Assembly: GCA_007922305.1 (NCBI GenBank)
Contig: ML677364.1
Location: forward strand, 15,452,606 to 15,516,605
Direction: 5' to 3'
DNA length: 64,000 bases
Source: Dermatemys mawii
Taxonomy: Eukaryota; Chordata; Testudines; Dermatemydidae
Positions 49,201 to 58,100 of the stretch are shown in pieces. Position 1 is the stretch's first letter, and each line of letters starts with the position of its first letter. The notes below the pieces were generated by a model. It did no database searches. It saw nothing but the letters and a program-made list of their open reading frames with translations, and was not told the origin of the DNA. A program made the translations under genes and the position numbers.

Positions 49201-52200
49201 ACGGAAAGCCCGGTGGCCCCATGCTGCCGGCCAGGGAGTCGGGCCCAGCGCGGAAAGCCCCGCACTCCGCGGTCGGAGCTGGGGGCCAGGCTAAGCGCGT
49301 CTTGCCACGGAGCCCCGCGCTCCCGGCACCGGCCCGGGGTGCCAGGCGGAGCAAGGCAAGATGCGGAGCCGGGCAGAGCGTTGCGAGCCGGGGGGCCCCA
49401 CGCCCGGCTGAGCAGGTAAGCCAGTTTAGTGTGGGGGGTTCTTAGGTGGTGGGTGCTGGGGGTAGTGGTTAGGGTGGGGGGGTTTAGGGTGGGGGCAGTC
49501 AGGGAACAGATAGGGGGGCTAGACAGGGGGTGGGGTTCTGGGGGCAATTAGAGTGGGGTGGGTCTCTGGGGAGGATCAGAGAACAAGGAAGGGGGATTTG
49601 AACAGGTTGGAGTTCTGAGGGGAGTAGTCAGGGGGCGGGGAGTGGGTGGGGGTCAGATAGGGGACAGGGCATTCCCTATCCATCCCTCTGCACAATTTTG
49701 AAGCCCAGTGCGGCCCTCGGGCCAAAAAGTTTGCCCACCCCTGTGCTATGGAATGGCTATAGCACTTTAAATTTCCCCTTCCTTATTCCACAATAACTTC
49801 TTCATATAGACATGGCCCTAAAGAAGAGAAGGTACTTGTAAAAGTGACCACTTTTCTTGGATGTGGGTCATAGCAGTCCCCTTATGACACACAATAAGAA
49901 TACACTTGAGTATCCAGTGTACCAGTGAGTTTATATTAACTCTTAGAACACCGCTTGATTTCTATGGAAGGACTGGGGAGAGGGTAGCTGGAAGGGTGTG
50001 TGCTCTATAGGAGTCATCTGAGAGGTTGCACGTGAATATAACAGTTGTGAAGATGTTTGTATGCATGGGGCCTGGCACGAACGCTGAATACAGTAACTCC
50101 TCACTTACCGTTGTAGTTATGTTCCTGAAAAATGCGACTTTAAGCTAAACGATGTTAAGCTAATCCAATTTACCCATAGGAATTAATGTAAATAGGTGGG
50201 GTTAGGTTCCAGGGAAAAAATGTTCACCAGACAAAAAATTATATATTATATATACACACACACAGTATACATTTAAAACCAACAATTCTGTACACAGCAA
50301 GCGATGATGATTGTGAAGCTTGGTTGAGGTGGTGAACTTAGAGGGTGGAAAGAGGGTAGGATATTTCCCAGGAAATGCCTTACTGCTAAAAGATGAACTA
50401 GCTTTTGGCTGAGCCCTCAAGGGTTAACACACTCTACAAGGCAGCATGAATGGAGGGAGGGGAGACAGCATGGCAGAGACAGACAGAGACACACACCTTG
50501 TGTGTGTGGGAGAGAGACAGATGTGCATTGCTCCTTTAAGTAAGCTGACCTTACTCTTAAAGATATTGTCTTTTTAAGTCGATCAGGAAGTTGAGACAGC
50601 AGTTGCTGCCCCAAGCTCTCTCTGTCTCTCTACTTCTGTGTCCCCCAATATACTGCTCTATATGGAGAAGTGATAAGTGGGGTGCAGGAGCAGGGGGACA
50701 CCCTGATATTAGTTCCCCCCTTCCTCCCCTGCACAGCAAGCAGGAGGCTCCTGGGAGCAGCTCCAAGGCAGAGGGCAGGAGCAGCACATGGCAGTGGGTG
50801 GAGGAACAGCTGAACTGCCGGCAATTGATAGTCTGCCAGACAGCTGCTGGCTGCATAGGGAACTTAGGGGAACTGGAAGCTGATAGGTGGGCTGCTGGTC
50901 CACCCTGGTTCAACCCCCGCACCAGCTAGCTCCAACAGGCTGTTCTTCCTGCAAACAGTGAACAAAGCAGGTGGCTGACAAATGATGTTATCAGGGAGCA
51001 TTGCACAACTTTAAATGCACATGTTCCCTAATTAATCAGCAACATAACAATGAAACAATGTTAACCGGGATGACTTTAAGTGAGGAGTTAGTGTACATTT
51101 GTCATTCACTAACTTAAATTGATCATTTTGAACTGCAGATTTTTGAAATTATTCAAAGACAACGTTACAAGGTATTTATTGTTCAAAAACCCCTCTCACA
51201 ACAACATTTGTATGCTTCCTGTATTTAATACAAATATTTAAAAAAAAACCCAAAACAATGTTCTTGTTTGTTTAAAGCATGCTACTGCTGCTTCTATCAG
51301 CAAAATATATGAATGGGATTTACAAAAAGATCCACCAATGTTTGCAGCATATGGAATACAACAGATTAGGAAGAGTAGATACATATTGTATCTGGTACAT
51401 CTTTTCCTGCTCCCTGTGGCCTTTTCTCCTCAGTTCTGCCTGCTAAATAGTGTACTGAGGGCACAATTCAGGCTGAAAGCAGGGAACACACAGCGAAGAG
51501 GTTTCTTTGTATACATAAGATTTTCATTCAGGGTTACATTGTCTGAACACATCTTTTTCTAAGCTGTTTGTAAATATTTCTAAGGTACACTTCACACTGC
51601 AGAGGTCCAGACCTTCAGCCAGTGTAAACAGGCATAGCTCTGTCAACTTCAAAGGCACTCCACCAGTTTATACCAGCTGAGGAGCTGACCTAATATGTTT
51701 AAGTCAGGAAATCTGAGACTGCGCTTTATGAAACAAAGATAATTAATATAAAGATATTGGCCAAAATAGCAGGAGAGTTTAAAGAAGTCTAAGTGTAGCT
51801 AATAACTTCTGGCCTCCATGATATATGTTCGTTACGTATCTTACAACACTCTCTTAGATGCCCTTACAGCTGCTTAGACTCAAATTCCCTTATACATGGG
51901 TAATTACTGTTGCTTGTGAATTTGGCCCAGTGAGTGAAAGAGGTTCTTAGGAGAAGTAAAAAAGTGACTATGCATCTGTTTTACTCTCTTGCTCCTACCC
52001 AACATCAGTTTTTGTAAATCTGCTGCAATGAGATTTCTCAATTCACACTGAAGCTGTTCCCTCATTCTGGCATTTTTGCTTTTAATATTATAACTCAGTC
52101 TCACGCATGCTATTTAATGAGGCCTTAAACCAACAGTGATTTAATTGTTAGTCTTCTCCCTTCCCGACACCATTACCTCCTTCACTTTTCATTTCGACTC

Positions 52201-52526
52201 CCAGGAGCTTTAATCCCACACAAGCATCAAGTAACCGCTCCATTCCACTAGCGCTGGTGCCCAAACGTTCAGCAATGGCATTTGAAGACAGGGGCCGTTC
52301 TGACTCCAGCAGTAGATCAAACACTCCCAATTCACAGGCTGTAAACATAATCTGAAAGCAAATGGGGGTGGGGAGTGGGGTAAGAGAAAGTGCAGATACC
52401 CCCCCGCCCCCAAGGAGTTTTAAAATAATTTCCAAGCATTATTTGTAATCTTACCTTTGAGACTAAAAACCCATTGCTGTACTGAAATAAGGTCTGAGGA
52501 TAGTCAAGGTCTTGTGTGGAGCTCAT
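37019..52526 (-). CDS. ASMT: Acetylserotonin O-methyltransferase, copy A (complete, 8 exons)
   Basis: The protein transfers a methyl group from S-adenosylmethionine to N-acetylserotonin, the last step of melatonin synthesis in pineal and retina. Exons (minus strand): 52526-52455, 52351-52177, 47770-47641, 46297-46229, 45663-45545, 40303-40163, 38488-38366, 37230-37019. They join in frame with GT-AG introns into 346 residues; the human enzyme has 345. The start [11 protein letters not shown] is the usual N-terminus. Exons 1 to 4 give the N-terminal dimer and substrate domain, exons 5 and 6 SAM motif I ([12 protein letters not shown]), exon 7 the catalytic RVLHDWAD, and exon 8 the C-terminus ending YDAILGRK. 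Odd points: human Tyr108 is Phe and human Asn302 is Ile ([10 protein letters not shown]), both pocket positions in the human structure as I recall it. So it is an intact gene whose activity or substrate may have changed. ASMTL is ruled out by the length and start. Confidence 0.95.
37691..37822 (+). mobile_element. Short DNA-transposon-like insertion in intron 7, copy A only
   Basis: Starts tagggttgccaactttgg and runs to ggagactcggcaa, with 'aatctttaattaaagatt' inside. Copy B lacks it at the matching place (near 55600). Same family as 30871-30990, in reverse. Confidence 0.55.
37917..38266. mobile_element. Penelope-like element, inverted (palindromic) pair, 350 bp, copy A intron 7
   Basis: The left half has acttgtggcaccttagagac, then taagctttcgtaggctacag and cccacttcattggatgcat. 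The right half is the same sequence reversed and runs to tgccacaagtattcc. These words are the tail of a Neptune/Penelope-like retroelement common in turtles. The two arms meet in a large palindrome around gaacctgaaaaggtgg (about 38045-38095). Flanks tttctttattt and tttctttactt (37906-37916, 38267-38277) form an 11-bp target duplication. Copy B has the empty site (gtttctttagttagg). Confidence 0.8.
38366..38488 (-). CDS. ASMT: ASMT copy A exon 7 (catalytic)
   Basis: [18 protein letters not shown], then [10 protein letters not shown] with the catalytic His and Asp (human 255 and 256). Only one residue differs from copy B. Confidence 0.94.
38801..39074 (+). mobile_element. CR1 LINE 3' end, copy A intron 6 only
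   Basis: Codes the end of CR1 ORF2 ([20 protein letters not shown]) and then the CR1 tail gacctcctgaagtctctt ending in ttctatgatttta. Copy B runs through the site near 56525 without it, so the insertion is younger than the duplication, or B lost it precisely. Confidence 0.85.
39215..39735. other. Unidentified 0.5-kb segment, copy A intron 6 only
   Basis: Copy B jumps from the matching left flank to the matching right flank (about 56690-56700). The segment has no open frame of note and no clear inverted ends. It may be an insertion of an unnamed repeat or a deletion in B. Confidence 0.4.
39942..39961. repeat. Simple repeat (TTTG)n
   Basis: About four and a half units of tttg in intron 6 of copy A. 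The matching place in copy B lacks the expansion. Confidence 0.75.
40163..40303 (-). CDS. ASMT: ASMT copy A exon 6
   Basis: Completes the glycine loop (CTGDLAQE) and gives [16 protein letters not shown], the acidic residue after motif I and the start of motif II. Donor GTAAAC. Confidence 0.93.
40385..40550 (+). repeat. MIR-like SINE relic in intron 5 (shared by both ASMT copies)
   Basis: tatccatttgtacagaagga, ggtaaatgatttgttcatgg and agacccagttctcctgattc. The copy B partner is at 57345-57545, so it predates the duplication. Confidence 0.6.
41000..41970. other. Copy A-specific intron 5 sequence left of a MITE
   Basis: About 1.8 kb (41000-42815) has no partner in copy B, whose matching flanks join near 57975. 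The left part is AT-rich with no repeat I can name; a 'cccagggcctcccctctgga' GC patch lies near 41401. Confidence 0.4.
41974..42660. mobile_element. PIF/Harbinger-type MITE, 687 bp, TTA target duplication
   Basis: Ends gcccttggttacactgg and agtgtaaccatgccc are inverted repeats. The 3-bp TTA duplication (41971-41973 and 42661-42663) is the preferred target of PIF/Harbinger elements. It contains several 'tagcgctata' words. The minus-strand open frame 42282-42548 inside has no domain I recognise. Copy A only. Confidence 0.75.
42905..43130 (+). repeat. MIR-like SINE relic in intron 5 (shared by both copies)
   Basis: atatcaaagcactttacaaa, gtacagattggaaaacagag, gacttgcctaaggtcatcca and gagaacccaggtctccagag. 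The copy B partner is at 58085-58310. Confidence 0.65.
43156..43243 (+). mobile_element. Penelope-like tail fragment with 12-bp target duplication, copy A only
   Basis: gaagaagtgggtatttaccc, atgaaagcttatgctctaat and acatctgttagtctgt are the end of a Penelope-like element. Flanks ctcttccctgca (43144-43155) and ctcttccctaca (43244-43255) are the duplicated target. Copy B has one copy of the target (cgcttccttaca) and no insert. Confidence 0.75.
44560..45325. other. Copy A-specific intron 5 segment left of the hairpin
   Basis: Copy B joins the matching flanks directly (about 60158 to 60162). No coding signal or nameable repeat; a short (CTC)n tract lies at 44644-44663. Confidence 0.4.
45326..45397. 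repeat. Near-perfect 34-bp inverted repeat (hairpin) in intron 5 of copy A
   Basis: The left arm (45326-45359) and right arm (45364-45397) are reverse complements with one mismatch, which becomes a G:U pair in RNA; the loop is gttt. The arms begin gcttccctt and end aagggaagc. It lies about 150 to 220 nt past the exon 5 donor in the sense direction. Confidence 0.9.
45378..45490. repeat. Two tandem units of about 57 bp overlapping the hairpin
   Basis: Unit 1 is 45378-45434 and unit 2 is 45435-45490. Both start ggatcaat and end agaacaagtgca, and they differ at a handful of positions. The right arm of the hairpin lies mostly within unit 1. Confidence 0.85.
45545..45663 (-). CDS. ASMT: ASMT copy A exon 5
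   Basis: [18 protein letters not shown], ending in IYDLGG, the first part of the SAM-binding glycine loop. Human Phe156 and Trp164 equivalents are kept. Confidence 0.93.
46229..46297 (-). CDS. ASMT: ASMT copy A exon 4
   Basis: 69 nt, [18 protein letters not shown]. Acceptor AAG, donor GTAATA. Seven differences from copy B in 23 codons. Confidence 0.93.
46435..47019. mobile_element. GC-rich insertion in intron 3, copy A only (probably hAT-type)
   Basis: A 585-bp segment much richer in G and C than the flanks. It is bounded by ttgatca on both sides (46428-46434 and 47020-47026). Copy B reads cttgaatcattctgg through the same place near 61085. The inner end gcaattctgaaatgtggcc resembles decayed hAT ends. 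Open frames inside on both strands are spurious. Confidence 0.6.
47641..47770 (-). CDS. ASMT: ASMT copy A exon 3
   Basis: [18 protein letters not shown], then [18 protein letters not shown]. The second Phe pair replaces the MYY of copy B; its first Phe is at the human Tyr108 position. Seven differences from copy B in 43 codons. Confidence 0.93.
48854..49818. mobile_element. PIF/Harbinger-like element in intron 2 of copy A, split by a hAT insertion
   Basis: Ends gggcttgcctacatgg and tatagacatggccc are inverted repeats with TAA on both sides (48851-48853 and 49819-49821). The same element is in unit B at about 62917-63487, so it predates the duplication. Here it is interrupted by a 757-bp hAT element. 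Confidence 0.75.
48987..49743. mobile_element. hAT element, 757 bp, nested in the Harbinger-like element
   Basis: Left end cagacgtgggcaaactacgg, right end aagtttgcccacccctg. Target copies tggtatgg (48979-48986) and tgctatgg (49744-49751) differ at one base. Very GC-rich (cccggcc, gcgcggaaag words), which explains open frames of up to 191 codons that are not genes. Not present at the matching place in unit B. Confidence 0.85.
50091..51093. mobile_element. Tigger-like non-autonomous element, 1003 bp
   Basis: cagtaactcctcacttacc on the left, taagtgaggagttagtg on the right, with TA on both sides (50089-50090 and 51094-51095). Second copy of the element at 25743. It lies in intron 2 of copy A; unit B lacks this segment. 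It includes an AT/CA microsatellite at about 50238-50270. Confidence 0.8.
52177..52351 (-). CDS. ASMT: ASMT copy A exon 2
   Basis: Acceptor CAG, then [18 protein letters not shown], the N-terminal helical domain. It ends MKSEG plus one base before GTAATG, which pairs with the phase of exon 3. Intron 2 is 4.4 kb and filled with transposons. Confidence 0.93.
52455..52526 (-). CDS. ASMT: ASMT copy A exon 1
   Basis: 24 codons, ATG at 52526-52524, ending on a whole codon (FLVSK) before the donor GTAAGA. Intron 1 is only 103 bp. Confidence 0.93.
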
Positions 52527-52567
52527 TTTCCTTCAGATCTCTGTGAGAGATCCTCTTGCCTTTGTTG

Positions 52568-52630
52568 TTTAAATAAGCCTCTTTCCCACTAGATACAGAT
52601 CACACTGGGTAGTTCACTTAATCTGATTGG
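52568..52630 (-). promoter_or_regulatory. Candidate ASMT copy A promoter (TATA-like, CRX/OTX-type site, CCAAT box)
   Basis: Just upstream of the start codon the minus strand has a TATTTAAA word (52575-52568). Further out are AGATTA, the reverse of TAATCT (52624-52619), and CCAAT (52630-52626). TAATC(C/T) is the known pineal and photoreceptor element bound by CRX/OTX2, and ASMT is expressed in those tissues. The TATA word is close to the ATG, so the leader would be very short. No transcript evidence is available here. Confidence 0.4.
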
Positions 52631-52680
52631 TCAGGGGAGTTCCTTGGCTCTTCCCCAGGGGGTTGGGGCTGAGGTGTGTT

Positions 52681-52832
52681 AGTGTAACCCACACACCCCT
52701 GGGTGTGGTGTTTTGTTCCATCTAGTGGCACTGACCACTTAGAAAGAGCTAAAATGAGTCTGCTCTGTAACTTTAGCTAACAACCTGTTGGCTTTTAACT
52801 CATGCAGCAAAGGCTTATGCACTGAGCTCTAA
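52681..52832 (+). repeat. SINE-like repeat, fragment
   Basis: aacccacacacccctgggtg, ttccatctagtggcactgac and aactttagctaacaacctg match, in the opposite orientation, the element at 61615-61770 of unit B. It is cut off where the hAT fragment at 52837 begins. Confidence 0.6.
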
Positions 52833-52836
52833 AGCA

Positions 52837-52990
52837 GGGGTGGGCAAACTATGGTCCATGAGCCCTTCCTGACCAGCCCCTGAGCTCGCCATGGAGACTT
52901 CTCCGACCCCTCGCCCACCTTCCCTCCCCTCTCCTGGAGCCTTAGCGCGCCGCCAGTGCTCTGGCCTGCCTCTCGAGAGAAACTGTGGAT
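52837..52990 (+). mobile_element. hAT left-end fragment
   Basis: caggggtgggcaaactatgg is the left end of the same family as 48987-49743. The right end and a target duplication are not found. Confidence 0.55.
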
Positions 52991-53747
52991 TCCCTTGACC
53001 ATAAGAAAAACTTTATGATTTCTAAGCTGAGCTCTTCGAAATACTCCAGGTTTCTCATAGTACACTGTTGCTGTAGACAACCACATATCATGCATTTTAG
53101 TTACTTGGGCATTGTCTACACAGGGAAGTTGACCAGCATAGTATTACAGGATACGCTATTCCTCAGTAGTGCCTCATGTGAACACTCTGTTCCAGAATAA
53201 AAGTATCCCCAATTATCCAAAGGATTCTGGCCTATGTGTGGATGTACAGAACATTATTATTAAGTAAAGCCATATTTTCTCTGTCTTCATTACGTAGTGT
53301 AACTACACAAAGGTTACATGCACATACATTACCCTTCTGTTGTATTCTCTGACAACGTCTATCTTTAGAAACCTGCGCCACCCTTTTGGCTGAAGTCGAA
53401 GGAGAGTAGATGAACCTTGTAAAGAGGTCAAAAGCCAGAAGTCAGCACTGAGAGCGAGGGGTTCACATTGCACTGTCCTACTTTAAAAGAAAGCTATGCT
53501 TGAACATTCAGAAGTCATGATCTGACTCTTGCAGATGAACTCACAACCTTAACTCCACTCATTGTGTGTTTGTACAATGCAAAGTGTAATCGCATATTCA
53601 ACTGCTATTTCTAAAGCAGCACAATATATCATATAGTCTTTTCTACAGTGTAAGATACACATATCATATTCTGCACGGTGTGCTACTCTATGTATGCCAA
53701 AGTCCATTTGAGTTAATTACGTCGAAGATACTGTAGAATTTCTCTCA

Positions 53748-54026
53748 GGGTATGTCTATACTACCCACCAGATCGGTGGATAGTGTTCAATGTATCAGAG
53801 ATTGATTTATCACGTCTCGTCTAGAAGCAATAAATCGATCCCCAAACGTGCTCTCCGTCAACTCCAGAACTCCAGCTCTGCAAGAGGAGTAAGAGGAGTC
53901 GACGGGGGAGCCGCTGCGGTCGACTCACCACCGTGAGGAAGGCCAGGTAAGTCGAACTAAGATACTTTGACTTCAGTTACATATCTTAGTTCAAACCCTC
54001 CTCCCCCACAGTGTAGCCCGGGCCTT
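53748..54026. mobile_element. Harbinger-like MITE at the duplication junction
   Basis: ggtatgtctatactaccc at the left and cagtgtagcccgggccttag at the right, with 'gatcggtgg' and 'gtcgac' words inside. It resembles the nested element at 63080-63391. It fills the last 280 bp before similarity to unit A's 3' flank begins at about 54028. Confidence 0.65.
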
Positions 54027-54953
54027 AGTTCCTTTCATTAGCTCAGCTTCTTTTGCTGGGTTCTTATCAATCCCTTCTTCCTTTTATTAATAAGGGGGAT
54101 TATACCACCTCACGTGGTAGCAACATGGAAGGAAGAAGATAGAGAGACAACTTGCAACCACCTTCTACTATGGGTCCAGCCAGGGAATCCTAAACAATGG
54201 GGCTAATTGCACCAGAACTCAGTGAGACCTTCCCCTCGTTAGCCTTTTCCTGGCTAGGTCTTGCTCTTTAATGAAGCAGTTGGAACCATGTCTGCTTTCA
54301 CTTAAGTCTCTCTCTTCATTAATCCCAGGATGCCCCTATATCTCTCAGCAGTCCTGGTTCTTAGTCACATCGTCTCCAACACAGAACTTCTGTACTCATC
54401 CTCTTCATCCGGGGAGGCAGACTACAGTGCCACAAATGAGACTGAGTCCCAACCCCAAGAAAGAGTTCACTCCCTTTACACTGTTTACATTTTCACAGAA
54501 GCTCAATGCATCCAGCAGTATTCAGTACAATGATGTACAGTTTATATTTGCAAAAAGAAAGCTGAGTACAAACCCAGGCGGGTCAGACATTATGTTAAAT
54601 ATGCAAAAAGTGGGGAAAGTACAAAGTGTGACAGAATAGAAAAAAATGTATAATGCAAAGAGTATAAGCTTTCCATAGTGTTTCTTTCACATGCTATTTA
54701 TTGTTAAACATGTGTTAATTACTTTATTCCCACAGTTAGAGTCCAGAGCCAAACAGGAGTCACATTCAAGCTGGCAGACCGTCAATCCCTCTAGGCTCAT
54801 CATCCCTAATGACTGAATGTTCTAAGAGTGTATTGTTGTACAAAGGAAATAACAAGGTTAACTATGAGCTGGGTTCATTGCTGGAGTCTGGTAAAAGCTG
54901 ATCCCGTCAGTGCATTTATACATTGAACAATAGGCAAGAAAGAAGAGACAGAA

Positions 54954-55165
54954 TTATTTTCTTCCTAAAATGGCATCATAGAACTTTCCTGTTTTCTTGA
55001 CTTGAATCTCTCTGAAGCCAGCTGCAGTGAGGAGCTTGCTGTACTCAGTTGGCGTTCGTTCTTTTCCTTCAGCCTGAACCAACATGTTCATAGAGTAAAG
55101 CTGGGTTTCTAAAGGCCCAGTTTTGTCTTCATTCAAAAGTGTTTCAACCAGCAACACTCCACCCC
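54954..55165 (-). CDS. ASMT: ASMT copy B exon 8 (C-terminus)
   Basis: [14 protein letters not shown], then QLYSMNMLVQAEGKERT with the pocket Asn, ending YDAILGRK and TAA at 54956-54954. Confidence 0.94.
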
Positions 55166-58100
55166 CTGATGAGATAAAAAGATTTTAAAACAAACACATT
55201 GATTTGTCAGAGGAAGACATGAAAGCTTATTTTCCAACTACATTTTTAGGTATTTCTATAAACTTAGTGATCCCCCTTTATGAAAAGAAAAATGACATTA
55301 TATTGCCATAGCAGTTACTGAAATAGCAAGAGGGATTCCGTGCATCAATTAATTTATTTCCTGTACTTCAAAGCAGAGAATGAAGGGGAACCTATTAGTT
55401 GGGCCTGAAACATTTATTTACTCAGCAGAAATGAACCACGGAGGTGTGGTTGCTCAGCATCTCTAAAAATCAAGTCCCATGGCACCTAATCATGCAGACT
55501 GGAACTTTTCAAAAATTGAAGGAGGTGTCTGTCAACATCATTAGGTACCTAAATAACTTTAAATATCTGGCCTTCCATGTCTAAAGTGAAGTGCCCAAAC
55601 CTAGAAACCACTTGTGAAAATTTTCACATCGGTCATTATTACTCACATGTCTGGATACAAATCACTGACTTAAAAGGAGAAAGGTTTTCAGTGTATGTTT
55701 CTTTAGTTAGGCTTTCATTCATTCAGATGGAACTTTAAAAAAAAAACTGTCCAAAACGATGCAAATAAGTCTCTATTTTGCAAAGAGGAAACCATACCAG
55801 GCTTGCAAGCCTTGTGGATTTTTGCTAGTAGCTGCATACACTTGTCATCTGCCCAGTCATGCAGGATCCTAGCCAAAATGTATAGGTCAGCTTCTGGAAT
55901 TGGATCTTTAAAAAAATCACCTGTAACAAAAAGAAAAACAATGCGAAAAACAGGCCTGAATAAGCAAACATTTTTAATCTGGTGTTGCAAAAAGTACAAG
56001 CTCGCTCCAAAACTGCTTGAGAAACTTGCTGCGAAACTACACTCTTCTGGCTTGTCATGCTCATGGCCAATGCTAAGCAGTGACTAAGAGTATATGGCAA
56101 AAATTCTCAATGCTGTGTGGCAGTGTGAAGGGAGTTTGTTCCTGATAAGTGTGGAAGATGCCTGAAAAATGTAATCAGCCAGACTTTTGAGAGATATATC
56201 TGATTCTTTGGAAACATTTTAGTGATTCACAATTTCTCCAAAGAGACGGAAATCAACATACACACAATGTAAAAAGAAAGGGATGGTGAGAGTCCCTAAA
56301 CAAACCAAACAAGTTAATTTTCACCTCCTTCCACATCAATTAAATTTAAAAAACCTCCTCCAATCTAGATGGTGTCACAATATAAAGAGGATTCACAGCC
56401 CACTTAGGGGCTGATGTGCTCTTTATCCATGCACTTGAATGCCAATTTCATTTCTCTCTCTTTTTCTCTCCTGTCTGCTTCACCCATACAAACTGTCTGT
56501 CAGACGTTTCTGTCTTTGCTTTAAAGTCGTCCCCCTGCTCCACTTTATCTCCTTCTTCACTGCTGGGTCCCCTTTCTCTGTCTCTCCCCTCCTCCTCCAA
56601 CTCCCATCCTCCAAAACTGACCGTTTATTTTGATTTAAATAGTAAAAATAGACATCCAAAAGAATGATGTCTTAATACTTAATTTATATCGTAACAGAAC
56701 CCCAACAGCATTTATCCCTTCAAATGTAACATGGACGTCCTTATGGGCCTTTGTGGCCAGTCACATTGCACTAATCTACACAACCTACCGTTTTCAACAA
56801 TTTTGCACACTTTAGACCTGCCCGCAATTGTTCAGTGAATCCACATCTCCACCATGTAACACCGAAGGGCTGGGAAGCACACAGCATGGAGTTTGCTTTT
56901 TAATTTTGATGTTGCTGTTTAATTGAGATGATGTTGAAGGCCTTGGTATATATTTGCATCCTTGGCAACTAATAGCTCAGCTTTTCCCACGTGAGTAAAC
57001 AAGTTCAAAGTAAAGAAGTATATATTGCTCACGAGATTCTGTTATAATGAAACATGGTCTCTTCAGCACATTTTTCTTTACATCTGAGCACATACACAAT
57101 GAACCAAGTTTACCTTCATGGAAAGTGATCCGATACTCTTCTGGGGGTACAAAACGCTCCTTTGCCACTTGCACTACTTTAGATAGGTCATAAATTGTGA
57201 CGGTCGAATTTGGGTACAAAGAAATGCATTCCTGGGCCAAACCACCTGCACATCCTTATAGTGAAAGTAAAATACAGGGTAAATGCTCAAATATAACAAT
57301 ATTGGTCATTTTTATATTATCTTCCATCTAAGAAAGTTAGACTGCAGTGAACTCAGATGCATGATGCCTTGTTATCTGATATGATACCTCATAACAGGAG
57401 GTAATGTTAGTATCCATTTTTACAGAAGTAGAAACTGAAGTACAAAAAGATAAGTGATTTGTTCATGGTCTCACAGCCTATCTCTGTCTTCTGTGAAATA
57501 GGACATCTTCCCTGCTCCCAGTGCTGTGATCTAACCACCAACCTATAAAGGGTATTGTTTTAACAATACAGTTTGATGCAGCTATCGCTGGTTGGAAACT
57601 TTCAAAGGAAGGGTTTTTTCATTCAGAAAAGGAGCATTTTGAATGTGAAAATTTTGTGCAATATTGACTTTTTCTAAGTTTTAGTTTTCATGAATTTTTT
57701 AGGACTTTTTTAAAAATGAAAGCAGTTTCTGGAAGTTTTTTTTTAACTGAAAACCTGTATTTTGTTAAACAGGAAATGGAAATAATCACTTCAGTGTTTT
57801 CAATAAAACATGAGAAGTTAACCAAAAAATTGAGTCTGTTTCAAATGCTGCAAAACAGAAACCTCATTTTTTTATGAAAATATTCAGAAAGAATTTCAAC
57901 CGGCATTAGATGAAACTAAAAGCTAAAATACCACTGACCTACCCCTTAGCTAAAACTGACAAACCATTCTTCTGTTTTAAAAGCTCCCATCTTTAGTCAT
58001 TAGGAAGGCATGTAGCATAATAATAATACTTAGCCTCTTATATAGTGCTATTAAACTAGATTATCACAATGGTCCTTTCCAAGACTATGAGTCTACAGTG

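Larger units (their letters stand above)
35056..53747. repeat. Segmental tandem duplication, unit A (holds ASMT copy A)
   Basis: Blocks of this unit recur in the same order and orientation in unit B: 35060-35500 with 54028-54460; 36150-37260 with 54470-55200; exons 8 to 3 with their introns; 47500-48750 with 61590-62760; the Harbinger-like host element; and 51690-51748 with 63490-63550. That gives a unit of roughly 19 kb. The left border is where similarity to 54028 starts. The right border is inferred from the junction near 54.0 kb. Confidence 0.8.

Noticed and set aside
48972..49547. 191-codon minus-strand open frame and overlapping frames on both strands
   Set aside because: It falls inside the GC-rich hAT element; low stop-codon frequency explains the length, there is no domain, and frames on both strands are equally open.
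50557..50929. Open frames of 112 to 121 codons, with relatives at 26180-26622
   Set aside because: Both sets lie in the two copies of one Tigger-like element; reading frames are not conserved between them.
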